A stretch of DNA of 36,306 nt from JAVWGW01 sp036655915 (GCA_036655915.1 JAVVPE010000012.1:1-36306); one strand, 5' to 3'; shown: positions 14,594-23,365, counted from the first letter of the stretch. The notes: generated from the letters alone by a model not told the origin. Numbers and translations: made by a program.

Positions 14594-17044
14594 GTGGCTC
14601 GGAATTCCGGTTCTACAAGCAAAGATACACCGAAGAGCAAAAAGGCGGCCACTCCGGCTGCCAAGCATGCCCAAAAAAAGGAAGGTGCACGCGCCCCGCA
14701 ACCCGAGGAGCGTGCACGTTTTTTCGACGATCGCACCCGCAACGATATTGTGGGGGTGTGCATTGCCGTTTTTGCGGTGGCGCTGTTTGTTACCGCCGTT
14801 ATGCCGCCCGATGCCCTGGTAACCTCTTTGGTGTCGCAGGGCTTGCACCTTGTTTTGGGCGTGGGGGCCTATGTGCTGCCCTTTTTCCTGCTTATCGTGG
14901 GTGCCAGTTTCCTTATTCGCTTTGAAAAACCGCATGTGCCTGCACGCATCCTTTTGGGGCTAGCTCTGGTATTCGTGGCCGTGTTGGTGCTGTTGTCCCT
15001 GTTCACGCAGGGGGCTGTGGCTAATCCTGATACCCTGTTTGATGCCCAGCAGCTGGCCACACACGGGGGCTACATCGGTGCGGGCATTGCCTGGGCCGGC
15101 CTAAAACTGTTCGGGCAGGTCATTTCCTGCATTATTATGGTGGGCCTTATTGTTGCCGGCCTGGTAATTGTGGGCTTCTCAATTTCTGGTCTTATAGAAA
15201 AACTGCGCGAAAAATATGCTGCGGGTGCAAGCGATGAAACCACAGCGATGGATGGGCCTAGCTATGCACGCATGTCGCTGCATCCCGAAAAGAAAGACGC
15301 GGCAGCTGCGGGGGTGCCTGCCGCCCAGACGGCGGTGATCGGCGGGCGCAAGAAGCCACAACGGGCAAGTGTGCCGCTCAACGCGCAGGATACGCAGCTT
15401 CTTGCTGCCAACGGCTTTGAGCAACCGGCTGCGGTGGATAAAGCCATGACGCGCAAGCTGGGCAGCAAGTCCACCGAAAAGGCGGCCGCGGCAGCTAGCA
15501 AGGCTGGCCTTGCCTCCAAGGCGGTGCCCGCGGCAGAACCCCATCCTGAAGAAGGGTTTTCCCTGCCTGAAATGGAGTTGCTTGATCGCAGCGCCAATCA
15601 CCCCAGCAATCGGGAAAGCGAAGAATCCCTGCAGGCCACAGCGCTGCGCTTGCAAGAAACGTTGGCTGATTTTGGCATAAATGCGGCGGTGGTCGGTTGG
15701 GTTGCTGGCCCTACGGTCACGCTGTTCAAAATTGATTTGCCCTCAGGTGTGCGCGTCAGCCGCGTAACGGCCTTGGGCGATGATCTTGCTTTGGCTCTTG
15801 CTGCGCCCGGCGTGCGCATTTTCGCGCCCATTCCCGGCACCAATTATGTGGGCATCGAAGTGCCCAATCGCGTGCGCCAAAGCGTGCTGCTCGGTGATAT
15901 TTTGTCCGAAGCCACAGGCGGTCCTTTACATATCGCCATCGGCAAAGATGTTGAAGGTCGCTCGATCGTCACCGATCTTTCCAAAATGCCTCACTTGCTT
16001 ATTGGCGGCACCACCGGTTCCGGTAAATCAGTTTCCATCAATGCGATGATCATGTCTATTTTAATGCGCGCAACACCCGCCGAAGTGCGCTTTATCATGA
16101 TCGATCCTAAGCGCGTTGAATTTACGCCCTACAACGGTATTCCGCACCTTTATGTGCCCGTGGTAACCGAACCGCGCGAAGCGGCCAGCGCCTTGGCCTG
16201 GGGCGTGGCCGAAATGGAACGCCGTCTGAAAATATTTTCCAAAGTGGGTGCGCGCAATATTGCGCAATACAATGCCAAGGTGCAGCAAGGCTTGATGATT
16301 GGCGAAAACACGGCCGATGAACTGCCCTATATCGTCATCATCATCGACGAGTTGGCCGACCTTATGATGAACGTGGGCAAGGAAGTCGAGTTTTCCATTT
16401 CGCGCATTGCCCAGCTGGCGCGCGCTGCCGGCATCCACCTAATCGTGGCCACACAGAGGCCTTCCACCAACGTGGTAACGGGTCTGATCAAGGCTAACAT
16501 CACCAACCGTATCGCGTTTAACGTGGCTTCCGGCATCGATTCGCGCGTTGTGCTTGATACGCCGGGCGCCGAAAATCTGATCGGCCTGGGCGATTTACTG
16601 TTCAGCAAGCCCGAATACGCCAAACCCCAGCGCATCCAGGGCTGTTATGTTTCTGAAGATGAAATTAACGCCGTGGTCGATCGCTTAAAAGAGCAGGGCG
16701 AACCGGAATATCATTCCGAAATTTTGCAGACGAACCTGATCAGCCTGGGAGCATCTGCGCCCGATGGTTCGGGGGGGTCGTGCGAAAACGACGATCCGCT
16801 TGTGTGGGAAGCCGCCGAAGCCGTTGTTTCAAGCGGATTTGGCTCAACGTCGGGTATTCAACGCCGTTTGAAAGTTGGCTACTCCCGAGCTGGGCGTATA
16901 ATGGATATGCTGGAAGAGAAGGGTATTGTGGGCCCCCCAAACGGCAGTAAGCCGCGCGAGATTTTAGTCGATGCCATGGAGCTAGAAACGCTCAAGGCAT
17001 TTGAAGCCCATGACGCAAGCGACCCATCGTTTACGAAGGAGTGA
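14594..17044 (+). CDS. ftsK: DNA translocase FtsK/SpoIIIE
   Basis: FtsK pumps chromosomal DNA at the division septum. The 816-residue protein begins with a Lys/Ala-rich cytoplasmic stretch (1-45), followed by four membrane helices between about residues 50 and 205. A low-complexity linker of about 100 residues follows, then the motor: Walker A GGTTGSGKS near residues 473-481, Walker B YIVIIIDELADL, and IVATQRPSTNVVTGLIKANI. A C-terminal winged-helix gamma domain (about 735-800) would read orientation sequences. Start is GTG 14594, preceded by AAAGGAG. The next gene starts only four bases after the stop. Confidence 0.95.
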   Translation: MARNSGSTSKDTPKSKKAATPAAKHAQKKEGARAPQPEERARFFDDRTRNDIVGVCIAVFAVALFVTAVMPPDALVTSLVSQGLHLVLGVGAYVLPFFLLIVGASFLIRFEKPHVPARILLGLALVFVAVLVLLSLFTQGAVANPDTLFDAQQLATHGGYIGAGIAWAGLKLFGQVISCIIMVGLIVAGLVIVGFSISGLIEKLREKYAAGASDETTAMDGPSYARMSLHPEKKDAAAAGVPAAQTAVIGGRKKPQRASVPLNAQDTQLLAANGFEQPAAVDKAMTRKLGSKSTEKAAAAASKAGLASKAVPAAEPHPEEGFSLPEMELLDRSANHPSNRESEESLQATALRLQETLADFGINAAVVGWVAGPTVTLFKIDLPSGVRVSRVTALGDDLALALAAPGVRIFAPIPGTNYVGIEVPNRVRQSVLLGDILSEATGGPLHIAIGKDVEGRSIVTDLSKMPHLLIGGTTGSGKSVSINAMIMSILMRATPAEVRFIMIDPKRVEFTPYNGIPHLYVPVVTEPREAASALAWGVAEMERRLKIFSKVGARNIAQYNAKVQQGLMIGENTADELPYIVIIIDELADLMMNVGKEVEFSISRIAQLARAAGIHLIVATQRPSTNVVTGLIKANITNRIAFNVASGIDSRVVLDTPGAENLIGLGDLLFSKPEYAKPQRIQGCYVSEDEINAVVDRLKEQGEPEYHSEILQTNLISLGASAPDGSGGSCENDDPLVWEAAEAVVSSGFGSTSGIQRRLKVGYSRAGRIMDMLEEKGIVGPPNGSKPREILVDAMELETLKAFEAHDASDPSFTKE

Positions 17045-17048
17045 CGAC

Positions 17049-18110
17049 GTGGCACAGCTAAGCTTCGGAACCATACTGCGTGAAGCACGCGAAAAAAAAG
17101 GCTTTGACCTCATTGTTGTGGCGCGCCGATTGCGCATCCGCCCCGATATTCTTGAAGCTATCGAGGATGCCGATTTCACCCGGATGCCTCCGCGGGGCTA
17201 TACGCGCAATATGGTTAACGCCTACGCGCATTTTTTAGGCCTTAATCCCACCGATGTCACGCGCATGTATTTGGATGAATGCTACGCCTACCAGGTAGGA
17301 CGCACGCGCCAAGATGCGCGCCAGAGAACGGGGCGCAACTTTGACATGGGTAACGCGGCCACCGCGCGAGGTGTGCGAGCTGCCACGCAGGGTCAGATGC
17401 GCGATAACGGATCGGGCAGACGCCAGTATTCCGATGTGCGTCCCGAACGGGACACTTCGCAGATGCAACGCCTGTATTCCGAAGATAATACGCATCGTTC
17501 AAAACGCGGCATCATGCCCGACAACCATTACACCAATTTCTATTCTGGCCCCAAAGCGCCGGCCGCGCTCACCCATTCCAAACTGCCGTTTATCATAGCG
17601 GCTGTTGTCATTTTGCTGCTCACCATACTTATTTGTGTCCTGGTGTTTATGCCAAAAGGTGCAGCGAGCACCGAAGAGACGCCCGTGCTTCCCGTGTCGG
17701 GGCTTTCCGAAAATGATGGAACGGCTAAAAACGCAAGCGACACCACAAAAACACCCGAGGCCGCGCCCGCGCCGGTCGCGCCTACGAAACTTACCTTTAG
17801 CTACGAGGTGCCCGCAGGACAGTCCAACTATTTGGAAGTTTCGATAGACGGGGTTGTGCAAGAAGCGGACACCGTGGCAGGGCCCGCCAAGAAAAGTTAC
17901 GATGTCACCGGGGAAGTACAATTTACCACCACCAATCCGGCGACGGTGAAGATTTTTCAGGATGGCGTGGAAGTAGCTCCCGCCGATGAAGGGGGCGATG
18001 GCGTGTACAACTTAACTATCAAGTTCGCCGATGTGCTGGCAGCGTGGCAAAAAGCCAATCCAGCTGCGGCACCCGCAGCCGCGCCCGCCGCAGCTGCACC
18101 GGCCGCTTAA
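17049..18110 (+). CDS. RodZ-like helix-turn-helix membrane protein
   Basis: A 353-residue protein with RodZ architecture: an N-terminal XRE-type helix-turn-helix (about residues 1-75; FGTILREAREKKGFDL and RGYTRNMVNAYAHFLGL), a basic linker, one membrane helix (about 180-202), and an outer domain resembling the RodZ C-terminal DUF4115 domain (about 245-335). It ends in an Ala/Pro-rich tail. RodZ links MreB to the wall machinery in rods; in genomes without MreB the related proteins have unclear roles. GTG 17049 has AAGGAG six bases upstream, formed by the last codons of ftsK. The ftsK-rodZ-like pair suggests a division or envelope job. Confidence 0.8.
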   Translation: MAQLSFGTILREAREKKGFDLIVVARRLRIRPDILEAIEDADFTRMPPRGYTRNMVNAYAHFLGLNPTDVTRMYLDECYAYQVGRTRQDARQRTGRNFDMGNAATARGVRAATQGQMRDNGSGRRQYSDVRPERDTSQMQRLYSEDNTHRSKRGIMPDNHYTNFYSGPKAPAALTHSKLPFIIAAVVILLLTILICVLVFMPKGAASTEETPVLPVSGLSENDGTAKNASDTTKTPEAAPAPVAPTKLTFSYEVPAGQSNYLEVSIDGVVQEADTVAGPAKKSYDVTGEVQFTTTNPATVKIFQDGVEVAPADEGGDGVYNLTIKFADVLAAWQKANPAAAPAAAPAAAAPAA

Positions 18111-18135
18111 ACAAACTAACAAGGAGGAATACAGC

Positions 18136-18633
18136 ATGGCTAAAGATGCAAGCTTCGACGTGGTATCCAACGTCGACATCCAAGAAGTGAGCAACGCGTT
18201 TGGGCAGGCACAAAAAGAACTGGTTCAGCGCTACGATCTTAAGGATTCCGGCTCTGAAATCGCACTGGACAAAGCGGCGAAAACCTTAACGGTTAGCGCG
18301 CCCAGCGATTTTGTTGCGCGCCAGGTTATCGATATACTTTCATCGAAGCTAGTAAAGCGCGGCATCGATTTGTCCGCCGTGAAGTGGGGTGCCGTCCAGG
18401 CGGCAAGCGGCGGCAGTGTGCGCCAGGTGGCCACCATCGTCGAAGGTATCGAACGTGACATCGCTTCTAAAATCAACAAAGATATCAAGGCTGAAAAATT
18501 TAAGGTTAAAGTTGTCATCGAGGAAGACAAATTGCGCGTGACCTCAGCTTCCATCGATGCGCTGCAAGATGTAATCGCCTTTTTGAAGGAAAAAGATTAC
18601 GGGCAGCCCCTTCAATATCTCAATTATCGTTAA
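18136..18633 (+). CDS. YajQ family nucleotide-binding protein
   Basis: Member of the YajQ (UPF0234) family, small two-domain proteins that bind RNA/nucleotides; some members bind cyclic di-GMP. The 165-residue protein shows the family start SFDVVSNVDIQEVSNAF, QRYDLKDS, and the end IAFLKEKDYGQPLQYLNYR. ATG 18136 is preceded by a near-perfect AAGGAGGA. It lies between the rodZ-like gene and rimO, a position that gives no strong hint of function. The family call is firm; the ligand in this organism is unknown. Confidence 0.92.
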   Translation: MAKDASFDVVSNVDIQEVSNAFGQAQKELVQRYDLKDSGSEIALDKAAKTLTVSAPSDFVARQVIDILSSKLVKRGIDLSAVKWGAVQAASGGSVRQVATIVEGIERDIASKINKDIKAEKFKVKVVIEEDKLRVTSASIDALQDVIAFLKEKDYGQPLQYLNYR

Positions 18634-18667
18634 GTAACATGTTAAGCAGCAAGGTGGCCCAAGCCCT

Positions 18668-20032
18668 ATGATCACGCATCCCCAGATAAGCTTCGTCACC
18701 CTCGGGTGCGCGAAAAATGAAGTAGATACAGCCCACATGAAGAAACAGCTTGCTGCCGCAGGTTTTTTGCTTGCGGAAGATCCCGGCAGCGCCGATGCGG
18801 TCGTAGTCAACACCTGTTCGTTTATTCAGGCGGCCACCGAAGAAAGCCTTGAAGCCATCTTCGACATTGCCGGTAGGGAAAATTTTGCCCAGGGTCAGGC
18901 AAAACTTGTCGTTGCCGGGTGTATGCCCGCGCGTTACGGCGATGAATTAGTTGATGAACTGCCCGAAGCAGCCTGTTTTGTGCCCTGCAGCAAAGAAGAC
19001 GATATTGTTGCTGTTTTGGCTGGTCTTTTCCCCGATTTCGCAGCTGGTGCCAAAGATTTACCTGCTCAAGCAGCGCAAGAGGGGAGTGTCGCACCCAGCG
19101 AAGGTGCAGGCGCAGGTGTGGTTGCGGACGCAGTTGCAGCCGCTGCCGAAACACCCCTAAGCGCTTACGTGAAAATTTCGGATGGTTGCGACCGTTTTTG
19201 CAGCTATTGCACCATTCCCTACATTCGCGGGCGCTATCACAGCTATCCGCAGGCCACCATTGTGGCTGAAGTGGAAGAGCAAAGGGCTGCCGGCGTGCGC
19301 GAAATTGTGCTGATTGCCCAGGATACCGGCAGGTGGGGTGCCGATTTTGAGCAGCCTTCAACGCTGGCAGATCTTATGGAGCACCTTGCCACAGCGTATC
19401 CAGAAACTTGGTTTCGCGTCATGTATTTGCAGCCGGAAGGCATCAGCGACCAGCTGCTGGCGTGCGTGGCGCGCCACGATAACATCTGCTCGTATTTCGA
19501 TATCCCCTTACAGCACGTCGATGCATCCATTTTACGCGCCATGAACCGCACGGGGTCGCGCAAGGAATTTGAAGCGCTGCTGGCGCACATTCGCGCGTGT
19601 GTGCCCGGCGTTACGCTGCGCACCACGCTGATTGCCGGTTTCCCCGGTGAATCCGAAGCGGCCTTTGAAGAACTCTGCGATTTTATTCAGGATGCTGATT
19701 TCGATTACGTGGGCGTGTTTCCCTATTCCTGCGAGGAAGGCACGCGTGCGGCCACTTTACCGGGTCAAATTGATGAAGAAACGAAACTTGAGCGCGCACA
19801 AATGCTGCGTGATAGCGCCGATAGCGTTTCGGTGGCCCGCATAGCTGCGCGCATCGGCACCCAACTCGATGTGCTGGTATTGGGCTTTGAGGAAGACGGC
19901 CAGCTGTATGGCCGCGCGCACTGCCAAGCGCCCGATGTCGATGGCGTAACTTACGTGGCGCAGGGGAGTCCGGGGGAAATTAAGCGTGTGACCATCGTTG
20001 ATACGCTGCTCTATGAAATGGAAGGCGAATAA
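18668..20032 (+). CDS. rimO: Ribosomal protein S12 methylthiotransferase RimO
   Basis: RimO is a radical-SAM enzyme that methylthiolates the conserved aspartate of ribosomal protein S12. The 454-residue protein has cluster cysteines C14 (LGCAKN), C50 (NTC) and C85 (GCM) and radical-SAM motif CDRFCSYC at C174, C178 and C181. SFVTLGCAKNEVD and CSYCTIPYIRGRYHS separate RimO from MiaB and MtaB. A C-terminal TRAM domain ends the protein. An Ala/Gly-rich linker of about 40 residues (about 120-163) between the first two domains is longer than usual. ATG 18668 follows AAGGTGG. Confidence 0.95.
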   Translation: MITHPQISFVTLGCAKNEVDTAHMKKQLAAAGFLLAEDPGSADAVVVNTCSFIQAATEESLEAIFDIAGRENFAQGQAKLVVAGCMPARYGDELVDELPEAACFVPCSKEDDIVAVLAGLFPDFAAGAKDLPAQAAQEGSVAPSEGAGAGVVADAVAAAAETPLSAYVKISDGCDRFCSYCTIPYIRGRYHSYPQATIVAEVEEQRAAGVREIVLIAQDTGRWGADFEQPSTLADLMEHLATAYPETWFRVMYLQPEGISDQLLACVARHDNICSYFDIPLQHVDASILRAMNRTGSRKEFEALLAHIRACVPGVTLRTTLIAGFPGESEAAFEELCDFIQDADFDYVGVFPYSCEEGTRAATLPGQIDEETKLERAQMLRDSADSVSVARIAARIGTQLDVLVLGFEEDGQLYGRAHCQAPDVDGVTYVAQGSPGEIKRVTIVDTLLYEMEGE

Positions 20033-20035
20033 TCG

Positions 20036-21259
20036 GTGACTGAGACAAAACCCTCCGCGGAAAAACTGTGGACTCCCGCCAACATTGTTACCTTGGCGCG
20101 CATTTGCGGCGTTCCTCTGTTTGTTATTGCCCTTTTAAGCCCCTGGCCCACCTGGTTTCCCCAATGGCCCGATGCAGAAATGTGGAAGCCTTGGGTGGCC
20201 GCTTTTGTTTTCATTATTTTGGCGGGCACCGATGGCTTGGATGGCTACCTTGCGCGCAGCCGTAATGAAGTGACAAACTTTGGTAAATTTATTGACCCTT
20301 TGGCTGATAAAATACTGACCACCGCGGCGCTGCTAGCTTTGATCGAACTCAATGTGCTGCCTTCCTGGCCCGTGCTGATCATTTTGTGTCGTGAATTTAT
20401 CGTGGCGGGCATTCGCATGGTGGCAGCCAACCAGGGCGTTGTTATCGCTGCCAGTTGGTACGGCAAAGCTAAAACGGTTACGCAGATTATCGCCATTGTG
20501 CTGTTCCTTATCAAAGATAGCCACATGGTCAGCGATTTTTCTGCGGTATTATCCGATCACCTTTATCTTGTTTCGTGGCTGGTCATGCTGGTCGCCTTGG
20601 TTTTGACGGTTGTCTCGATGCTTGATTATTTTTCCAAAGCGCGCGAATTGCTCAGTTTTTCTGCGGCAAAAAATGCGGGCGACGCACATACCGATACCGA
20701 AGCGGCATCCTCGCTCGCTTCGGGTGCCGCACCCCTTGACGCGGCAACGGCGGCCCTCATTACGCCTGCCGCGCTGGAAGCGCTTGCAACCAACGTGCTT
20801 GCTGCTGCGCGGGCGCGTTCGGTGCACATCGCCACGGCCGAAAGCTTGACCGGTGGCCTGATAGCAGCTACGCTCACGGCGGTTCCCGGATCATCTGACG
20901 TGGTGGCCGGTGGCATCGTCAGCTATACCGACGCCGTGAAGCAGGTGCGCCTGGGCGTGACACCGCAGGTGCTTGATGCCCAAGGGGCGGTCAGCGAACA
21001 GGTGGCCACGCAGATGGCGCTGGGTGCCAAAAAAGCGCTGGGTGCCGATGTGGCGGTGGCCGTAACGGGCATTGCCGGTCCGGGTGGTGCCGAAGAAGGC
21101 AAGCCGGTGGGCACGGTGTGGTTTGGCCTTGCCGATGCGAACATTCGCTATGCTACAACGCGCTGTTTTGCGGGCGATCGGCAGCAAGTGCGGGCGCAAA
21201 CGGTGCGCTTTGCCCTTGAACTGCTTGCGCGCACGCTTAGTGACACCCCCGATAAATAG
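20036..21259 (+). CDS. PgsA-CinA fusion: phosphatidylglycerophosphate synthase plus nicotinamide-nucleotide amidase domain
   Basis: One 407-residue reading frame joins two usually separate proteins. Residues 1-205 are a CDP-alcohol phosphotransferase (PgsA-like), with the complete D-x2-DG-x2-AR-x8-G-x3-D-x3-D signature at about residues 65-90 and several membrane helices; it should make phosphatidylglycerophosphate. After an Ala/Ser/Thr linker (about 205-245), residues 250-400 form a CinA C-terminal (PncC-like) domain with TAESLTGGLI, GGIVSYTDAVK and GIAGPGG, expected to deamidate nicotinamide mononucleotide. Start is GTG 20036, three bases after rimO. In many genomes pgsA, cinA and recA are consecutive separate genes, so the fusion is readily explained by loss of the pgsA stop and cinA start. 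Confidence 0.88.
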   Translation: MTETKPSAEKLWTPANIVTLARICGVPLFVIALLSPWPTWFPQWPDAEMWKPWVAAFVFIILAGTDGLDGYLARSRNEVTNFGKFIDPLADKILTTAALLALIELNVLPSWPVLIILCREFIVAGIRMVAANQGVVIAASWYGKAKTVTQIIAIVLFLIKDSHMVSDFSAVLSDHLYLVSWLVMLVALVLTVVSMLDYFSKARELLSFSAAKNAGDAHTDTEAASSLASGAAPLDAATAALITPAALEALATNVLAAARARSVHIATAESLTGGLIAATLTAVPGSSDVVAGGIVSYTDAVKQVRLGVTPQVLDAQGAVSEQVATQMALGAKKALGADVAVAVTGIAGPGGAEEGKPVGTVWFGLADANIRYATTRCFAGDRQQVRAQTVRFALELLARTLSDTPDK

Positions 21260-21300
21260 CCCCGTTTATACAAACCTTCTGCCGCCAAGCGTCCACGGTG

Positions 21301-21398
21301 TAAGGTCTGCGTAAGGTTTTGTAAGCTTTTGCGATAATCCGTGTAAGGTTTTAGGGTGATCCCTGCAAGGTCGTTGGTCTAAACTATTCCTATAAGGT
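21301..21398 (+). repeat. Phased TAAGGT repeats upstream of recA
   Basis: Copies of TAAGGT or close variants start at 21301, 21312, 21322 (TAAGCT), 21344, 21366 (CAAGGT) and 21393. Several continue as GGTTTT. The first five are spaced 11, 10, 22 and 22 bases, close to whole helical turns, so they would face the same side of the DNA. Their role is not known. Confidence 0.5.
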
Positions 21399-21412
21399 TT
21401 TTCGTGGAGCGC

Positions 21413-21440
21413 TTGACGAACAAACATTTGTTCGTATAAT
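21413..21440 (+). promoter_or_regulatory. recA promoter with LexA box in the spacer
   Basis: TTGACG (21413-21418) and TATAAT (21435-21440) are 16 bases apart. Between them lies CGAACAAACATTTGTTCG (21417-21434), an 18-base palindrome with 8-base arms. It is a strong LexA-type operator by comparison with the Gram-positive consensus CGAACRNRYGTTYG. Bound LexA would block polymerase directly. lexA itself is in this window with matching boxes. Confidence 0.88.
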
Positions 21441-21512
21441 GGAAGCACAACACAAAAAACCTTGGCGTTCACACCGTCACGAAGTTTCATTCGTTGCATA
21501 AAAGGAGATCGC

Positions 21513-22604
21513 ATGGATCAAGATAAAGTGAAGTCACTTAAGCTCACTACCGATCAAATCGAAACGAAGTTTGGTCAAGGCTCTATCATGAAGCTGGGTG
21601 ATAACGGCAAGAATCTTGAAATTGGCATTATCCCCACAGGCGCTCTTCCTCTCGATGCAGCCTTGGGTATAGGCGGGGTTCCCCGCGGTCGCATCGTTGA
21701 AATCTACGGCCCTGAATCCAGCGGTAAAACCACGCTGGCACTGCATATTTTGGCAGAAGCCCAGGCGGCAGGTGGTATGGTAGCCTTCATCGATGCCGAA
21801 CACGCCCTCGATCCCATCTATGCTGCGCGCCTTGGCGTCGACATCGATGATGTGCTTATCGCACAGCCCGATACGGGTGAACAGGGTCTTGAAATCTGCG
21901 ATATGTTGGTGCGCAGCAATGCCATCGATTGTATCGTTATCGATTCGGTGGCAGCCTTGGTGCCCCGCGCCGAAATCGAAGGTGAAATAGGCGATGTGTC
22001 CGTCGGTTTGCAGGCGCGCCTTATGTCCCAGGCCTTGCGTAAGTTGGCCGGTTCGCTCTCGCGCTCCAATACCACCTGCATCTTCATCAACCAATTGCGC
22101 GAAAAAATTGGTGTCATGTTCGGCAGCCCTGAAACCACTACGGGTGGCCGCGCCCTCAAGTTCTTTTCCAGCGTACGTCTCGATATTCGCCGCATCGATT
22201 CCATCAAACAAAACAATGAACTCGTCGGTAATCGCGTGCGCGTCAAAGTGGTAAAAAATAAGGTGTCCCCGCCGTTTCGCCAGGCAGAATTTGATCTTAT
22301 GTATGGAGAAGGCATCTCGAAGGAAGGCTGCATTGTCGATATGGGTGTCGAAGCCGGTGTCGTGAAAAAAAGTGGCTCATGGTATACCTACGGCGAAGAA
22401 CGCCTGGGGCAAGGCCGTGAAGCGGCAAAGCTTACCCTTAAAACAAATCCTGATATGCGCGAAGAAATTGAAGGCAAGGTGCGCGCGCATTTTGAAATAC
22501 CCGTTTCAAAAGCGGCACACCCCGAACAAGCTACCCCTAAGGCAAAAAAGGTAACGGCAGCAGCTGATAAGGCGGCTGCAAAACCTGCTGATGTCAAAGC
22601 CTAG
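21513..22604 (+). CDS. recA: Recombinase RecA
   Basis: RecA drives homologous strand exchange and triggers LexA self-cleavage. The 363-residue protein has Walker A GPESSGKTT at about residues 66-74, Walker B VIDSVAALVPRAEIEG, the DNA-binding loop region and FINQLREKIGVMFGSPETTTGG. The C-terminal tail is Lys/Ala-rich rather than acidic. ATG 21513 is preceded by AAAGGAG; an in-frame ATG at 21462 lies in the leader and is rejected. Transcription is under LexA, with the box between the promoter hexamers. recX follows after nine bases and is probably co-transcribed. Confidence 0.98.
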   Translation: MDQDKVKSLKLTTDQIETKFGQGSIMKLGDNGKNLEIGIIPTGALPLDAALGIGGVPRGRIVEIYGPESSGKTTLALHILAEAQAAGGMVAFIDAEHALDPIYAARLGVDIDDVLIAQPDTGEQGLEICDMLVRSNAIDCIVIDSVAALVPRAEIEGEIGDVSVGLQARLMSQALRKLAGSLSRSNTTCIFINQLREKIGVMFGSPETTTGGRALKFFSSVRLDIRRIDSIKQNNELVGNRVRVKVVKNKVSPPFRQAEFDLMYGEGISKEGCIVDMGVEAGVVKKSGSWYTYGEERLGQGREAAKLTLKTNPDMREEIEGKVRAHFEIPVSKAAHPEQATPKAKKVTAAADKAAAKPADVKA

Positions 22605-22613
22605 TAGCCCGTC

Positions 22614-23264
22614 ATGCCCCTGATTGACGAAGCCTTTTTACAAGAGTTACAGGCAAAGTTAGATTCAGCTTTGCCTGACCTTCGCCCCTGTGCAAAAAAT
22701 CCACAAGCTCCCGCAGGGGCAGGGCTCTGTTCCACCCACCAGCCCCCCACAGGTCAAAACCCTGGGGGATTGGAGCTTGGTTCTCAAGCAGATTTTGATG
22801 CGGCAAAAAAGGCGGCTTTCAAAAAAATTGAACGGCTTTGTGCGGTGCGCGAGCAATCTACCAAAGCGCTACGTGAACGTCTTGTGCGCGAAGAATTTGA
22901 TCCCGCCGCCACCGATGAAGCTATTGCGCGCGCGGTGGCCTGTGGTCTGCTCGATGATGCACGCTTTGCCGATGTTCTTATTCGCACGCGTCTATCGGCG
23001 GGCAAGGGCATGATGGGCATTGAAGCCGAACTGTGTCGCTATGCCATTGATCCCGCGGGCGTAGCGGGCTGGCCCGGCGATTATGGGGTGGCGCTTGAAG
23101 GTGAAATCGATCGCGCTCTCGCGCTTCTTCACCGCCGCCCTCCTACCGCAAAAAATAAAAGGGAAGGGGCCTACCGACGCCTTGTGGGCAAGGGATATTC
23201 CAGTTCGGTGGCAGCAAGCGCCGCGCGCCTCTGGTATGAATCTTTGCCTGTTTCCCGTGATTAA
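22614..23264 (+). CDS. recX: Regulatory protein RecX with unusual N-terminal insertion
   Basis: RecX restrains RecA filaments. The 216-residue protein shows the helical repeat pattern of the family from about residue 60 on (AFKKIERLCAVREQSTKALRERL, shown here as AFKKIERL and STKALRERL, then LLDDARFADVLIRTRLSAGKG). Before that, residues 24-58 form a Pro/Gly-rich stretch unlike RecX, coded by palindrome-rich DNA with codons (GGG, GGA, GAG, CTC) rare in neighbouring genes. This may be an inserted repeat that kept the frame. ATG 22614 has no clear ribosome site and probably relies on coupling to recA. Frame continuity suggests it is still functional. Confidence 0.85.
   Translation: MPLIDEAFLQELQAKLDSALPDLRPCAKNPQAPAGAGLCSTHQPPTGQNPGGLELGSQADFDAAKKAAFKKIERLCAVREQSTKALRERLVREEFDPAATDEAIARAVACGLLDDARFADVLIRTRLSAGKGMMGIEAELCRYAIDPAGVAGWPGDYGVALEGEIDRALALLHRRPPTAKNKREGAYRRLVGKGYSSSVAASAARLWYESLPVSRD
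22650..22779. repeat. Cluster of inverted repeats inside recX
   Basis: Four inverted repeats lie within 130 bases. CAGGCAAAG/CTTTGCCTG is at 22650-22658 and 22669-22677. GCCCCTG/CAGGGGC is at 22684-22690 and 22714-22720. CAAGCTCC/GGAGCTTG is at 22704-22711 and 22772-22779. A CCCC-A-CAGG/CCTGGGGG hairpin is at 22745-22768. Such density is not seen in other genes of the window and suggests a palindromic element. Confidence 0.55.
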
Positions 23265-23345
23265 TGTGGCTTTATCAAAACCTCAGACCCACCCTCTATG
23301 CAAAAATGCGCTAAAGCTTTATCATGGTTAGACGCTTGAGCTTAC

Positions 23346-23365
23346 GTACCGCAAGGTATTTTTTT
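23346..23365 (+). terminator. Weak terminator after recA-recX
   Basis: GTACC (23346-23350) pairs with GGTAT (23355-23359) across a GCAA tetraloop, with one G-T pair, followed by seven T residues. The stem is short. The 221-base gap between recX and rny holds nothing else convincing; no clear rny promoter was identified. Confidence 0.4.

Noticed and set aside
21534..22211. Open frame of 225 codons on the - strand opposite recA
   Set aside because: Fully covered by recA on the other strand; its composition is that of antisense shadow, with no recognisable motif.
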